The notes beneath the pieces are model-generated. The model had not been told where the DNA came from, made no database searches, and saw nothing but the letters and a program-made list of their open reading frames with translations. A stretch of 64,000 nucleotides of DNA from Betaproteobacteria bacterium (lineage in GTDB: Bacteria > Pseudomonadota > Gammaproteobacteria > Burkholderiales > Usitatibacteraceae): contig JADKJR010000021.1 of the NCBI GenBank assembly GCA_016720925.1, positions 8,496 through 72,495 of the forward strand. Direction: 5' to 3'. Positions 49,955-61,249 of this stretch are shown one piece after another; within the stretch, counting starts at the first letter, position 1, and every line of letters begins with the position of its first letter. The position numbers and the translations under genes were made by a program.

Positions 49955-50468
49955 GAAACTCACCGCCAAACAGGCACTCGTCGAATACGAAGTCGTCGTA
50001 TCGAAAATCGCGGTCGTGCGTGGCCAGCGGGTGATGTTTGCGCAGGATTTGGCGGAACTTTATGGTGTTGAAACGCGCGTGCTGATGCAGGCCGTTCAGC
50101 GAAACATAGATCGGTTTCCGCAAGACTTTCTCTTTCAGCTTACCGATCAAGAGTTTGCCAACTTGAAGTCACAATTTGTGACTTCAAGTTGGGGTGGCAT
50201 TCGCAAGTTGCCTTACGCATTTTCAGAGCAGGGCGTCGCCATGCTGTCGAGCGTCTTGCGCAGTCCACGCGCCGTTGCGGTCAATATTGAAATCATGCGG
50301 TCGTTCGTGCGCATGCGGGCGCTGATTGACAGCAACAGTGTGCTCGCAAAGAAAATTGCCTTGCTTGAACAGAAATACGACAAGCAATTCAAAGTGGTTT
50401 TTCAAGCCATTTACGATCTGATGGATGATCGGGAAAAAAAGCAGAAGCGAAAGATCGGATTCGTATGA
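49947..50468 (+). CDS. ORF6N domain protein inside the car operon
   Basis: A 173-residue protein. The ORF6N domain (about residues 15-100) shows V-V-R-G-Q-R-V-M-F-A-Q-D-L-A-E-L-Y-G-V-E-T-R, V-Q-R-N-I-D-R-F-P-Q-D-F-L-F-Q-L and P-Y-A-F-S-E-Q-G-V-A-M-L-S-S-V-L-R-S. The C terminus is a predicted coiled helix rich in Lys/Glu. ORF6N proteins are phage-type DNA-binding proteins often found on mobile elements. It starts at GTG 49947 inside the end of carA and overlaps leuE by 4 bp (ATGA), so it has been fitted into the operon. Its role there is unknown. Confidence 0.9.
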   Translation: MAKKLTAKQALVEYEVVVSKIAVVRGQRVMFAQDLAELYGVETRVLMQAVQRNIDRFPQDFLFQLTDQEFANLKSQFVTSSWGGIRKLPYAFSEQGVAMLSSVLRSPRAVAVNIEIMRSFVRMRALIDSNSVLAKKIALLEQKYDKQFKVVFQAIYDLMDDREKKQKRKIGFV

Positions 50469-51124
50469 GTATGCTTGGCATCACCGATCTTGCGACTTAC
50501 ATCGTTGGCACGATTTTCATCATTCTGCTGCCGGGGCCGAATTCGCTTTACGTCCTGGCGGTGGCGGCAAAGCGCGGTGTGCGCGCGGCTTACCAGGCCG
50601 CAGCGGCGGTTGTGGTGGGCGACACGGTATTGATGGTGCTGGCCGCGGCGGGCATTGGCTCCCTGCTCTCGGCGTATCCGAATGTATTCGTGGCGATCAA
50701 GTACGCAGGCGGCACCTATCTTGTGTGGGTGGGCATTCAATTGATTCGCGGCGCGGTCGTGCGCTGGCGTCACGGCGCCGCCCTGGCCGCGATGGCGGCT
50801 GAAGAAATGCAGAATGATGCGAGCCACCCGTTCAAGCGCGCGTTGGCCATCAGCCTGATGAACCCCAAGGCCATCCTGTTCTTCCTGTCGTTTTTCATTC
50901 AGTTTGTCGATCCGGCCTATCCGCATCCCGCCCTCACATTCGTGGCGCTGGGCGCCATCCTGCAGGTTGTCAGCGTCATCTACCTTAGCGTGCTGATCCT
51001 TCTGGGCGCGCGCGCCGCCGCCGCTTTCCGTCGCCGGTACCGGTTATCCGCTGTCATGACAGGCGGTGTCGGCATGCTCTTTATCGGCTTCGGCGCCAAG
51101 CTCGCCACCGCCACCATCGACTAG
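50465..51124 (+). CDS. leuE: LysE/RhtB family exporter, LeuE-like
   Basis: A 219-residue membrane protein with about six hydrophobic helices. I-L-L-P-G-P-N-S-L-Y-V-L-A-V-A-A-K-R-G in the first helix and N-P-K-A-I-L-F-F-L-S-F-F-I-Q-F near residue 135 are the family signatures; the N terminus resembles leucine exporters. A LeuE-like gene between carA and carB is usual in Burkholderiales. It starts 4 bp inside the ORF6N gene; carB follows after 13 bp. Confidence 0.92.
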   Translation: MSMLGITDLATYIVGTIFIILLPGPNSLYVLAVAAKRGVRAAYQAAAAVVVGDTVLMVLAAAGIGSLLSAYPNVFVAIKYAGGTYLVWVGIQLIRGAVVRWRHGAALAAMAAEEMQNDASHPFKRALAISLMNPKAILFFLSFFIQFVDPAYPHPALTFVALGAILQVVSVIYLSVLILLGARAAAAFRRRYRLSAVMTGGVGMLFIGFGAKLATATID

Positions 51125-51137
51125 AGCACCATGCCTA

Positions 51138-54374
<3,237 letters not shown>

Positions 54375-54471
54375 CACGGCCGCGAAAAAAGTGTGGCAAA
54401 AGTTTTCCAACAATGGGTGCGCCGAATTTTTTCACCGGTGTATCCAACCTTACTATCCACAGGACAAAATA

Positions 54472-54957
54472 ATGAGCAGCATTGCCAAAGTTCCATTGAC
54501 CGTCGCCGGCGCAGCTGCACTGAAAGCCGAATTGCATCGACTGAAAACCATTGAGCGGCCGGCGGTGATTATCGCCATATCCGAAGCGCGGGCGCAGGGT
54601 GACCTGTCGGAAAATGCAGAATACGACGCAGCCAAGGAAAAACAGGGCTTCATCGAAGGTCGAATAGGGGAGCTGGAAGGAAAGCTCTCCAGCGCGCAAA
54701 TCATCACCCCGGCGATGCTGGAAGATGATGGTCGCGTCGTTTTTGGCGTGACAGTGGACCTTGAAGCGACCGAGACAGGAGAGAAAGTGTCCTACCAAAT
54801 CGTTGGTGAGGATGAAGCCGATCTCAAGCTAAGCAAGATTTCGTTTTCGTCACCGATCGCGCGGGCGATGATTGGCAAGAATGCAGGTGACGTGGTGGAA
54901 GTGCGCGCGCCGGGTGGCGTGACGGAATACGAAATTGTGGACGTACGATACGTCTGA
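54472..54957 (+). CDS. greA: transcription elongation factor GreA
   Basis: A 161-residue protein. The N-terminal coiled coil carries the catalytic tip (G-D-L-S-E-N-A-E-Y-D-A-A-K-E-K-Q, about residues 42-57; the acidic D and E sit at the tip). The C-terminal FKBP-like domain ends with A-P-G-G-V-T-E-Y-E-I-V-D-V-R-Y. It rescues backtracked RNA polymerase by stimulating transcript cleavage. Start ATG 54472, with AGGA ahead of it. Its position next to carB is a conserved proteobacterial linkage. Confidence 0.96.
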   Translation: MSSIAKVPLTVAGAAALKAELHRLKTIERPAVIIAISEARAQGDLSENAEYDAAKEKQGFIEGRIGELEGKLSSAQIITPAMLEDDGRVVFGVTVDLEATETGEKVSYQIVGEDEADLKLSKISFSSPIARAMIGKNAGDVVEVRAPGGVTEYEIVDVRYV

Positions 54958-54966
54958 TTGACAATT

Positions 54967-55032
54967 GAACTCAAGCACAGTAGCGCCTCGCAGGACGACA
55001 ATGGCTGAAACGCCCCGCCAGTGCTAGAGATT
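54967..55032 (+). repeat. 66-bp palindromic intergenic element, copy H
   Basis: It starts GAACTCAAGCACAGTAGCGC, has a core GGACGACAATGGCTGAAA, and ends CGCCCCGCCAGTGCTAGAGA. It is the most diverged core among the full-length copies. It lies between the convergent greA and yhbY genes. Confidence 0.75.
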
Positions 55033-55059
55033 GTGCGATCAACCTGAGCGGCAAATATG

Positions 55060-55536
55060 TTACTTGGTTCGAGTCTGCCGCCTTACAGTTGTGCGCGTGC
55101 CGAAACCGGTGCCACCTTTCAGACTTCCTTTTCCCTTTGGTCCGGCAACAACTTTCTCTTTTGGCTTGCGCTGCGATCGTGACGTTACACCAGCCTTGAC
55201 ACCGGATTTGACGCCGGTTCTCCTGTCACTTTTCCGGGGGGCGGCCTTTTTCTCCGGTTCGGGCGGCTTCTGGCGCCAGACGATGAGCATTTTTCCAATG
55301 TGCTGGACGGGCGCCGCATGCAAAGCGAGGCAGATTTCGTGGAGCCAGGATTCGCGCGCTTCACGGTCGTCCGTCGAGGCGCGGATTTTGATGAGTTCGT
55401 GCGCCTTCAGATTGCGTTCGATTTCCAGGATGACGGCGGGCGTCAGTCCCTGATCGCCGATCATGACGACAGGGGTCAGCACATGCGCTTGCGCTTTGAG
55501 CGCGCGGCGCTCGATAGGGGATAATGTGATTTTCAT
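55060..55536 (-). CDS. yhbY: YhbY family RNA-binding protein with a basic tail
   Basis: A 158-residue protein. The CRS1/YhbY (CRM) domain spans about residues 1-90: L-S-P-I-E-R-R-A-L-K-A-Q-A-H, V-V-M-I-G-D-Q-G-L-T-P-A-V, and the basic-loop region K-A-H-E-L-I-K-I-R. It binds ribosome precursors. The last 65 residues are an added Lys/Arg/Gly/Ser tail (K-K-A-A-P-R-K-S-D-R-R, T-G-V-K-S-G-V-K-A-G-V), probably disordered. The ATG at 55536 has no ribosome site; a TATAAT lies six bases upstream, which suggests a leaderless message. Confidence 0.92.
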   Translation of the reverse strand: MKITLSPIERRALKAQAHVLTPVVMIGDQGLTPAVILEIERNLKAHELIKIRASTDDREARESWLHEICLALHAAPVQHIGKMLIVWRQKPPEPEKKAAPRKSDRRTGVKSGVKAGVTSRSQRKPKEKVVAGPKGKGSLKGGTGFGTRTTVRRQTRTK

Positions 55537-55542
55537 AATGTG

Positions 55543-55548
55543 ATTATA
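55543..55548 (-). promoter_or_regulatory. possible -10 box (TATAAT) directly before yhbY
   Basis: Reading the minus strand, TATAAT occupies 55548-55543 and the yhbY ATG starts at 55536. The predicted transcription start would fall on or next to the start codon. The 25-bp gap between yhbY and rlmE leaves little room for anything else. No strong -35 is seen. Confidence 0.35.
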
Positions 55549-55561
55549 CGTATCATGCGCC

Positions 55562-56197
55562 ATGGCTAACGCCCGCCCGAAAAACAGCCGCGACTGGGTC
55601 AAGCGGCATCTCAGTGATCCCTACGTGAAACGCTCGCAGGTGGAAGGTTATCGCTCGCGTTCCTCCTACAAGCTCTCGGAAATTATTGAGAAGGAAGGGT
55701 TGATGAAGCCCGGCATGACTGTGGTCGACCTGGGCTCCGCACCGGGCGGCTGGTCGCAGTGGGTGGCCAAGAAAGTCGGCAACACGGGCAAAGTAGTCGC
55801 GATCGATTTGCTGGAGATGGAACCGGTGGCCGGGGTGAATTTCATTCTTGCTGACTTCTCGGAAGAAGCCGGATTGAACGCGGTCATTGATGCGATCGGC
55901 GGCGCCAAGGTCGATCTTGTGATTTCCGATATGGCCCCCAACCTCACTGGTATCTCTATCACCGATCAGGCGAGGTTATTTACACTCGGTGAGATGGCGT
56001 TGGAGTTTGCGGTCAAGTTCTTGAAACCAAACGGAGTTTTTCTGGTCAAAGTTTTTCAGGGCGCGGGCTTTGAACCGTTCGTGAAATTGATGCGTGCGAA
56101 TTTCAGGCATGTGGCCGCCAAGAAACCAGATGCGTCGCGCGACGAAAGCCGCGAAACATACTTGCTGGCGGGCGATGTAAAAGTGGCAAGCGGTTGA
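55562..56197 (+). CDS. rlmE: 23S rRNA 2'-O-ribose methyltransferase (FtsJ/RrmJ)
   Basis: A 211-residue SAM-dependent methyltransferase. The K-D-K-E catalytic tetrad is visible in R-S-S-Y-K-L-S-E-I (K), I-S-D-M-A-P-N (D), F-L-V-K-V-F-Q-G (K) and E-S-R-E-T-Y-L (E). The SAM loop is D-L-G-S-A-P-G-G-W-S-Q. It methylates U2552 in 23S rRNA, and its loss slows 50S assembly. It diverges from yhbY and precedes ftsH by 119 bp, the normal proteobacterial order. Confidence 0.95.
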   Translation: MANARPKNSRDWVKRHLSDPYVKRSQVEGYRSRSSYKLSEIIEKEGLMKPGMTVVDLGSAPGGWSQWVAKKVGNTGKVVAIDLLEMEPVAGVNFILADFSEEAGLNAVIDAIGGAKVDLVISDMAPNLTGISITDQARLFTLGEMALEFAVKFLKPNGVFLVKVFQGAGFEPFVKLMRANFRHVAAKKPDASRDESRETYLLAGDVKVASG

Positions 56198-56316
56198 ATC
56201 CAAAGGACTAAGAGTTGCGTTTAGTGTAGGATGACTATCCCCTTTGAAAATTGCAGTGAAGCGGGATTGACTCGGAAAATCCAATTGTCGGCATCGGGAA
56301 AAATTAAGGAACGCGT

Positions 56317-58224
56317 GTGAATAACTGGGTGAAGAATATCGGCGTCTGGCTCGTTATCGGTATCGTGCTGATGATGCTGTTCATGCAGGTCTCCAATCGT
56401 GGCGCAACGCGCACCGAAATGGATTACTCGACCATGATGCAGGAAGCCAAGAACGGCAATATCGAAAAGGTGCGTATGGAGGGCCCGCGTACCGCCAAGG
56501 TCACCACGCGTGACAACAAGGTCTATACCACCGCGACCCCCGGTGACATTTTCATGTGGGACGAATTGCGCAAGGCCGGCGTGAAGATCGAAGCGAAACC
56601 GGAAGAAGAGCAATCGCTGCTCATGTCGATTTTCATTTCCTGGTTCCCGATGCTGCTGCTGATCGGTATCTGGCTGTATTTCATGCGCCAGATGCAAGGC
56701 GGCGGCAAAGGTGGCGCATTCTCGTTCGGCAAGAGCCGTGCGAAGATGCTCGACGAAGGCAACAATCCGGTGACGTTTGCCGACGTGGCCGGTTGCGATG
56801 AAGCCAAGGAAGAAGTATCCGAACTGGTGGATTTCCTGCGCGATCCATCGAAGTTCCAGAAGCTCGGCGGACGCATTCCGCGCGGCGTGCTGATGGTGGG
56901 CTCACCCGGTACCGGCAAGACCTTGCTTGCGCGCGCCATCGCCGGCGAAGCGAAAGTTCCGTTCTTCTCCATTTCGGGTTCCGATTTTGTGGAAATGTTC
57001 GTCGGCGTCGGTGCGGCGCGTGTACGTGACATGTTTGAGCAGGCGAAGAAGAATTCGCCGTGCATTGTGTTCATCGATGAAATCGATGCGGTCGGTCGTC
57101 AACGCGGTGCGGGCCTTGGTGGCGGCAATGACGAACGCGAACAAACGCTGAATCAATTGCTGGTGGAAATGGATGGTTTTGAGGCATCCGTTGGTGTCAT
57201 CGTCATTGCCGCAACGAATCGTCCGGACGTGCTGGATCCGGCATTGCTGCGCCCGGGCCGTTTCGATCGCCAGGTGGTGGTGCCGTTGCCCGACATTCGT
57301 GGCCGCGAACAGATCTTGCTGGTACACATGCGTAAAGTGCCAATCGGGCCGGACGTACAAGCATCGGTCATTGCACGTGGTTGTCCCGGATTTTCAGGCG
57401 CAGACTTGGCGAACCTGGTCAACGAAGCGGCCCTGTTTGCCGCGCGCGGCGCGAAGCGTCTCGTTGATCACGAGGATTTCGAACGCGCCAAGGACAAGAT
57501 CATGATGGGTGCCGAACGGCGCTCGATGGTGATGACCGACGAAGAGCGCATGAACACGGCCTATCACGAATCCGGCCACGCAATTCTTGGCTACGTCTTG
57601 CCGAAGAGCGATCCCGTTCATAAAGTGACCATCATTCCGCGTGGCCGCGCATTGGGTGTGACGGTGCAGTTGCCCGAGCAGGACCGCTATGCGTATGACC
57701 GTGTGTATTTGATGAGCCGCATCGCGGTGTTGTTCGGCGGCCGCATCGCTGAAGAGATTTTCATGAATCAGATGACCACCGGGGCATCGAACGATTTTGA
57801 GCGCGCCACGCAACTCGCGCGCGACATGGTGACCCGCTATGGCATGTCCGACGCGCTCGGCACCATGGTCTATGCGGAGAATGAAGGTGAGGTATTCCTC
57901 GGCCGCTCGGTGACACGCCACACCAATGTCTCCGAAGAAACCATGCGCAAGGTCGATGGCGAGATTCGCCGGATTATCGATGAGCAATACGCGTTGGCGC
58001 GGAAACTCATCGAGGAAAATCGCGACAAGGTCGAAGCGATGGCCAAGGCCTTGCTGGAAATAGAAACCATCGATTCCGACCAGATCAAGGACATCATGGA
58101 GGGCCGCCCACCGCGCGCGCCGAAACCTTCGTCGATCGCTTTCAAGCCGAAGCGCGATGGTGACGGTGGCAATGCACCAGAGGCGCCCAAGGTGGATCCC
58201 GCGCCGGCGGAAGGGCTGCACTGA
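56317..58224 (+). CDS. ftsH: ATP-dependent zinc metalloprotease FtsH
   Basis: A 635-residue membrane AAA protease starting at GTG 56317. Order: helix 1 (about 5-24), a periplasmic domain, helix 2 (about 103-122), AAA with Walker A G-S-P-G-T-G-K-T (about 193-200), Walker B I-V-F-I-D-E-I-D, the SRH arginines in A-T-N-R-P-D-V-L-D-P-A-L-L-R-P-G-R-F-D, and M41 with H-E-S-G-H (about 414-418). It degrades LpxC and misfolded membrane proteins. No sigma-32-type promoter was recognised in the upstream gap. Confidence 0.97.
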   Translation: MNNWVKNIGVWLVIGIVLMMLFMQVSNRGATRTEMDYSTMMQEAKNGNIEKVRMEGPRTAKVTTRDNKVYTTATPGDIFMWDELRKAGVKIEAKPEEEQSLLMSIFISWFPMLLLIGIWLYFMRQMQGGGKGGAFSFGKSRAKMLDEGNNPVTFADVAGCDEAKEEVSELVDFLRDPSKFQKLGGRIPRGVLMVGSPGTGKTLLARAIAGEAKVPFFSISGSDFVEMFVGVGAARVRDMFEQAKKNSPCIVFIDEIDAVGRQRGAGLGGGNDEREQTLNQLLVEMDGFEASVGVIVIAATNRPDVLDPALLRPGRFDRQVVVPLPDIRGREQILLVHMRKVPIGPDVQASVIARGCPGFSGADLANLVNEAALFAARGAKRLVDHEDFERAKDKIMMGAERRSMVMTDEERMNTAYHESGHAILGYVLPKSDPVHKVTIIPRGRALGVTVQLPEQDRYAYDRVYLMSRIAVLFGGRIAEEIFMNQMTTGASNDFERATQLARDMVTRYGMSDALGTMVYAENEGEVFLGRSVTRHTNVSEETMRKVDGEIRRIIDEQYALARKLIEENRDKVEAMAKALLEIETIDSDQIKDIMEGRPPRAPKPSSIAFKPKRDGDGGNAPEAPKVDPAPAEGLH

Positions 58225-58245
58225 TCCATCCACATAACGTGCGTG

Positions 58246-58275
58246 CGGGCGGCCATCGTGCCGCCCGTTTTGTTT
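58246..58275 (+). terminator. rho-independent terminator after ftsH
   Basis: CGGGCGGC (58246-58253) pairs with GCCGCCCG (58260-58267) around CATCGT, followed by TTTTGTTT. It separates ftsH from folP transcription, at least in part. Confidence 0.88.
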
Positions 58276-58361
58276 CAAGAATGGCAAGCCCTTCTCCTCG
58301 GCGAGAAGGATTCGGTTGATTGGAAACGGTGTCAGGTTTAGCGGAAACACAAAAAGACTTC

Positions 58362-59195
58362 ATGCCTAAACTTCTCTGCGGAAAATTTCCCCTTTCACTC
58401 AAACGTCCGCTGGTGATGGGCATTGTCAATGTCACGCCGGACTCGTTCTCAGACGGCGGTAAATTTCTGTCAAGCGACATGGCCATTGCACACGCACGAC
58501 AACTCATCGCCGACGGTGCGGACATCCTGGACATCGGTGGTGAATCCACCCGGCCCGGTGCGAAGCCAGCCGGATTGCAGGAAGAACTTGACCGGGTGAT
58601 GCCGGTGCTGGAAGCCATGCTCGACAGCGGCGTCCCGCTCTCGATTGATACCCAGAAGCCCGGGGTGATGAAGTCTGCAATCGCCGCCGGCGCATCGATG
58701 ATCAACGACGTGAACGCACTGCAGGCCGAAGGCGCGATCGAGGCATGCCGTCATTCCTCCGTCGCGGTATGCCTGATGCATAAACAAGGCACGCCCGAGA
58801 CCATGCAACAGCAACCGGCTTATGACGATGTCGTGCGCGAAGTCAGCGCGTTCCTGCTCGCACGCGCTGACGCGTGCGAGCAGGCGGGCATTGCGCGGGG
58901 CCGGATTGTCATCGATCCGGGATTTGGTTTTGGCAAAACCGTCGCGCACAATTTCACGCTGCTACGCGAATTGCGGTCGCTGACGCATTTGGGGCATCCC
59001 GTTTTGGCGGGTTATTCGCGAAAATCTTCTCTTGGGTCGGTGACGGGCCGTCCCGTCGAGCAGAGACTGGCCGCAAGTCTCGCCGCGGCGTTGATCGCCG
59101 CTCAAAACGGCGCGGCAATACTGCGGGTCCACGATGTCGCCGAGACGGTCGATATGCTGAAAGTGCTGGATGCGACACGCGTTGGGGCGCAATAG
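58362..59195 (+). CDS. folP: dihydropteroate synthase
   Basis: A 277-residue folate-pathway enzyme. V-M-G-I-V-N-V-T-P-D-S-F-S-D-G-G (residues 19-34) binds the substrates, D-I-G-G-E-S-T-R-P-G-A carries the PABA/sulfonamide-site residues, and D-P-G-F-G-F-G-K-T and G-Y-S-R-K-S-S line the pterin pocket. ATG 58362 is chosen over a TTG 14 codons upstream. It joins PABA to the pterin pyrophosphate and is the sulfonamide target. glmM follows 165 bp later, with repeat copy I in the gap. Confidence 0.96.
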   Translation: MPKLLCGKFPLSLKRPLVMGIVNVTPDSFSDGGKFLSSDMAIAHARQLIADGADILDIGGESTRPGAKPAGLQEELDRVMPVLEAMLDSGVPLSIDTQKPGVMKSAIAAGASMINDVNALQAEGAIEACRHSSVAVCLMHKQGTPETMQQQPAYDDVVREVSAFLLARADACEQAGIARGRIVIDPGFGFGKTVAHNFTLLRELRSLTHLGHPVLAGYSRKSSLGSVTGRPVEQRLAASLAAALIAAQNGAAILRVHDVAETVDMLKVLDATRVGAQ

Positions 59196-59254
59196 CCGGG
59201 CCTTGAATGTGCGCTATTTAACTGCTGCAACGATGGATTTGCCATAAAGTCTGT

Positions 59255-59320
59255 AAAGTCAAGCATTGGCGCGCATTTCAGGGCCGAATGGGCCGGAGAG
59301 CCGCACCAGTGCTTGAGTTT
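59255..59320 (+). repeat. 66-bp palindromic intergenic element, copy I
   Basis: AAAGTCAAGCATTGGCGCGC at the left and GCCGCACCAGTGCTTGAGTTT at the right, with an inner CAGGGCCGAATGGGCCGG core. The arms match the consensus well while the core is altered. It lies between folP and glmM, ending 40 bp before glmM. Confidence 0.88.
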
Positions 59321-59360
59321 CTTCCCGCGTTTATTTACGTCTGTGTTCAGGAGCTGAGAG

Positions 59361-60716
59361 ATGAGTCGCAAATATTTTGGTACCGATGGTATTCGCGGAC
59401 GCGTCGGTGATCCGCCGATCACGCCGGATTTCGTGTTGCGCCTCGGCTACGCGGCCGGCTGTGTGCTCGCGCAGGACCGCAGTGATGGCACTGCCCGGCC
59501 AACCGTCATCATTGGCAAGGACACGCGCATTTCTGGGTACATGCTTGAAAGCGCGCTGGAAGCAGGCTTCTCGGCGGCGGGCGTGGATGTGCTGCTGGTC
59601 GGGCCGATGCCGACGCCTGGAGTGGCTTACCTCACGCGCGCGTTGCGGTTGTCGGCAGGCGTCATGCTTTCCGCGTCGCACAATCCGTTTGACGACAACG
59701 GCATCAAGTTCTTTTCCGCTGACGGCCTCAAGTTGCCCGACGAAGTCGAGCACGAAATCGAGCTGCTGCTCGACAAGCCGATGGTGACGCTGCAATCCAT
59801 CCACTTGGGCAAAGTGCGGCGCGTGGAAGATGCCGCCGGGCGCTACATCGAATTCTGCAAAAGCACCTTCCCGCGCCAACTCGATTTGCGCGGGATGAAA
59901 CTGGTCGTCGATTGCGCGAACGGCGCTGCGTGGGACATCGCGCCGCACGTGTTCCGTGAGCTTGGGGCGGAAGTCATTGCCATCGGCAATCAGCCGGATG
60001 GCACCAACATTAACGATGAAGTCGGCGCCACGCATCCGGTGGCGATGTGCGCGGCCGTGCGGAAACACGGCGCGAAGTTTGGTATAGCGCTCGATGGCGA
60101 CGCCGATCGGCTGGTGATGTGCGATGCCGACGGCACGCTGTTCGATGGCGACCAGTTGCTTTATGCGATGGTCAAGGACCGCCATGCGCGTGGCGCGTTC
60201 AGGGGCGGCGTGGCGGGCACGCTGATGACCAACCTCGCGCTGGAGCAGCAGCTGGGGAAGATGGATATTCCGTTCGAGCGCGCCAATGTCGGCGATCGCT
60301 ATGTGCTGGAATTACTGCGCGAAAGAGGATGGGAATGCGGCGGCGAAAACTCGGGCCACCTGCTTTGCCTGGAAAAACACTCAACCGGTGACGGCATCAT
60401 TTCGGCCCTGCAGATTCTGGGTGCGCTCAAGCGCAATGACCAATCGCTGGGGCAATTCACCGCCGAGCTGACGCTGTTCCCGCAAATACTCGAGAACGTG
60501 CGCTTGCAGAAGAGATTCAATTTCGCGGCGAGCGCGCCGGTTCAGGCGGCGGTCGCCTCGGCTGAAATTGAACTGGCGGGAGATGGTCGCGTGCTGCTGC
60601 GCGCATCCGGTACTGAACCGGTGATTCGCGTCATGGTGGAAGGACGGGATGGAGTATTGGTGAGGCGGCTGGCGGGTGAGATAGCCAGAATCGTCAAGGC
60701 AACTGCGGCAGCCTGA
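59361..60716 (+). CDS. glmM: phosphoglucosamine mutase
   Basis: A 451-residue hexose-phosphate mutase. The phosphorylated Ser is in M-L-S-A-S-H-N-P-F-D-D-N-G (about residue 105), the metal loop is D-G-D-A-D-R (about 247-252), the sugar loop is G-G-E-N-S-G-H (about 331-337), and the phosphate loop R-A-S-G-T-E-P is near residue 416. It converts glucosamine-6-phosphate to glucosamine-1-phosphate for peptidoglycan and LPS. Linkage to folP and ftsH is the standard proteobacterial order. Confidence 0.97.
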   Translation: MSRKYFGTDGIRGRVGDPPITPDFVLRLGYAAGCVLAQDRSDGTARPTVIIGKDTRISGYMLESALEAGFSAAGVDVLLVGPMPTPGVAYLTRALRLSAGVMLSASHNPFDDNGIKFFSADGLKLPDEVEHEIELLLDKPMVTLQSIHLGKVRRVEDAAGRYIEFCKSTFPRQLDLRGMKLVVDCANGAAWDIAPHVFRELGAEVIAIGNQPDGTNINDEVGATHPVAMCAAVRKHGAKFGIALDGDADRLVMCDADGTLFDGDQLLYAMVKDRHARGAFRGGVAGTLMTNLALEQQLGKMDIPFERANVGDRYVLELLRERGWECGGENSGHLLCLEKHSTGDGIISALQILGALKRNDQSLGQFTAELTLFPQILENVRLQKRFNFAASAPVQAAVASAEIELAGDGRVLLRASGTEPVIRVMVEGRDGVLVRRLAGEIARIVKATAAA

Positions 60717-60752
60717 AAGGAGAGGCGACAGCGAGTTGACCCGCTACTGGCC

Positions 60753-61184
60753 ATGACTGCCGAAATACACGTCTTCAATAGCCAGCACTACGTTGCGGCG
60801 CGGAATTTGTGGGAGTCCACTGATGGCGTTGGCGTGAGCGAGGCTGATTCACAACACTCTATCGAGGCGTTCCTGCAACGAAATCCGGGACTCAGTCTCG
60901 TTGCCGTGGAGGGGGACAAGGTAGTGGGTACGATCCTCGTCGGACACGATGGTCGTCGTGGGCTCATCCATCATCTTTCCGTCGCGCCGGCGTTTCGTCG
61001 TCAGGGAATTGGTGCAAGGCTGGTGCGCGATGGCTTGGCGGGCCTGAGAGATCTTGGTATCCAAAAATGCCATTTGCTTGTGTTTTCGAACAACTCTCGG
61101 GCTCGATCGTTCTGGCAAGCTATTGGTGCGGAACATCGCGAAACCTTGATTATTTACTCCTTGCCCACGCAGCCGGAATCGTGA
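60753..61184 (+). CDS. GNAT family N-acetyltransferase
   Basis: A 143-residue acetyltransferase. The acetyl-CoA pyrophosphate-binding loop is R-R-Q-G-I-G-A-R-L (about residues 87-95), after L-I-H-H-L-S-V-A-P-A-F. The C-terminal N-N-S-R-A-R-S-F-W-Q-A-I-G-A is typical of the YpeA/RimI-like group. The target is unknown. It lies 36 bp after glmM on the same strand, possibly its last co-transcribed gene, and converges on pstB. Confidence 0.92.
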   Translation: MTAEIHVFNSQHYVAARNLWESTDGVGVSEADSQHSIEAFLQRNPGLSLVAVEGDKVVGTILVGHDGRRGLIHHLSVAPAFRRQGIGARLVRDGLAGLRDLGIQKCHLLVFSNNSRARSFWQAIGAEHRETLIIYSLPTQPES

Positions 61185-61249
61185 CGGATCAGCGATTCGT
61201 CAATAAAAAGAGTCGGCCGCAATTGGCATTGGAATGACCATTCGCGGAC

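Noticed and set aside
56198..56316. Heat-shock (sigma-32) promoter for ftsH
   Set aside because: A CTTTGAAA-like -35 is present, but no CCCCAT-type -10 lies at the required spacing.
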